Source: Amylibacter sp.
GTDB lineage: Bacteria; Pseudomonadota; Alphaproteobacteria; Rhodobacterales; Rhodobacteraceae
Assembly: GCA_027083485.1 (NCBI GenBank)
Contig: JALWOO010000664.1
Location: 1 to 14,850, forward strand
Reading direction: 5' to 3'
DNA: 14,850 bases
This document shows, piece by piece, positions 14,234 to 14,850 of the stretch; the stretch's first letter is position 1, and each line of letters starts with the position of its first letter. Below the pieces are notes generated by a model. The model was not told where the DNA came from. It saw nothing but the letters and a program-made list of their open reading frames with translations, and searched no databases. Made by a program: the position numbers and the translations under genes.

Positions 14234-14850
14234 ATGATGCGCAGTCAAAAAACATTTCCTAATGCAAAAACCGATATTCAGAAGGTCAAAGGCGTGCCCG
14301 ATACGCCGCAAACGCGTTCACCGGTGTACCGTTTGGCCTTTGCCGATAATGATTTTCTGTGTTCGGACGAATTGCGCCCCATGCGGATGCAGCTGGAAAT
14401 GCTGAAACCCGAAATGGTTCTGGCCGAAGCCGGTATCGAAAGCACGGTTGTGCTGTTCGGGGGTGCCCGTATTCCGGAACCGGCCAAGAAGGAAACTGCG
14501 CGGACCAAAACACTGGCGGATTTGTCGAAATACTATGACGAGGCCCGCGAATTTGCGCGGTTGCTGACCATCAAAAGCATGAAAAACGGCGGCAAGGATA
14601 ATGTGGTTGTGACCGGCGGCGGGCCGGGTGTGATGGAGGCCGGCAATCGTGGTGCACTGGATGCGGGCGGGCATTCGATTGCGTTGAACATCGTGTTGCC
14701 CCATGAACAGGCTCCGAATGAATATTGTTCGCCTGAATTGTGTTTCAACTTTCACTATTTCGCCACGCGGAAAATCCATTTTCTGATGCGGGCCAAGGCG
14801 GTTACCGTCTTTCCGGGCGGCTTTGGCACCATGGATGAATTTTTTGAAAC
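14234..14850 (+). CDS. LOG-family (TIGR00730-like) phosphoribohydrolase, 3' end cut by window edge
   Basis: LOG-family enzymes are Rossmann-fold nucleotide 5'-monophosphate phosphoribohydrolases, often mislabelled lysine decarboxylases. The 205 visible codons show VVLFGGARIP (about 72-81), VTGGGPGVMEAGNRGALDAG (126-145), FATRK (176-180) and PGGFGTMDEFFE (194-205). These are the GGGxGxM and PGGxGTxxE motifs that bind the nucleotide, with the conserved Arg between them. The roughly 65-residue N-terminal extension before the Rossmann core is typical of the long proteobacterial subgroup. The start is ATG 14234, with AGAGG 7 bases upstream; the in-frame ATG at 14237 is nearly equivalent. It is divergent from dapD across 96 bases. 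The physiological substrate in bacteria is mostly uncertain (AMP-type nucleotides are likely). Confidence 0.93.
   Translation, partial: MMRSQKTFPNAKTDIQKVKGVPDTPQTRSPVYRLAFADNDFLCSDELRPMRMQLEMLKPEMVLAEAGIESTVVLFGGARIPEPAKKETARTKTLADLSKYYDEAREFARLLTIKSMKNGGKDNVVVTGGGPGVMEAGNRGALDAGGHSIALNIVLPHEQAPNEYCSPELCFNFHYFATRKIHFLMRAKAVTVFPGGFGTMDEFFE

Overview
The window looks like chromosomal housekeeping DNA from an alphaproteobacterium, most probably a Rhodobacterales (Roseobacter-type) species. The reasons are the tol-pal-cpoB-tilS order with ybgC upstream of tolQ, the sequence style of TolA, TolQ and Pal, a DUF1127 microprotein beside ruvC, and a short-Q-loop (cyanide-insensitive type) bd oxidase. 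No phage genes, insertion sequences, CRISPR arrays, tRNAs or rRNAs were seen.

Layout. From about 9526 down to base 1, ten or eleven genes run without interruption on the minus strand: ruvC-ruvA-ruvB (Holliday-junction processing), an unrecognised 215-residue protein, ybgC (thioesterase), tolQ-tolR-tolA-tolB-pal-cpoB (the trans-envelope Tol-Pal machine) and tilS (tRNA-Ile lysidine synthetase, cut off by the window edge). Several neighbours overlap by ATGA (ruvC/ruvA, unknown/ybgC, tolA/tolB) or lie within 20 bases, so translation and transcription are probably coupled in blocks. A possible alphaproteobacterial LexA box (GTTC-N7-GTGC) sits just upstream of ruvC.

On the plus strand, 9919-10125 encodes a DUF1127 small protein. 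It is followed by a C/U-rich 3' untranslated stretch and a very strong rho-independent terminator, an arrangement like the one that produces small RNAs in Rhodobacter. An unrecognised 110-residue protein (10229-10561, minus) converges on that terminator and diverges from the oxidase operon. That operon is cydA-cydB plus a 36-residue single-membrane-helix subunit of DUF2474/CydX type (13176-13286), which is easy to miss. A hairpin overlapping the end of this small gene separates it from the convergent dapD (lysine/diaminopimelate synthesis). Divergent from dapD is a LOG-family phosphoribohydrolase gene that runs off the right edge.

How they work together: Tol-Pal and CpoB couple outer-membrane constriction to peptidoglycan synthesis at division. 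DapD supplies diaminopimelate, the peptidoglycan residue that Pal binds. RuvABC resolves recombination intermediates before division. The bd oxidase is an independent respiratory module. Nothing in the window is clearly a new multi-gene system. The best leads are the two unrecognised proteins, the possible 3'UTR small RNA, the tiny oxidase subunit, and the putative SOS and cyd operators.
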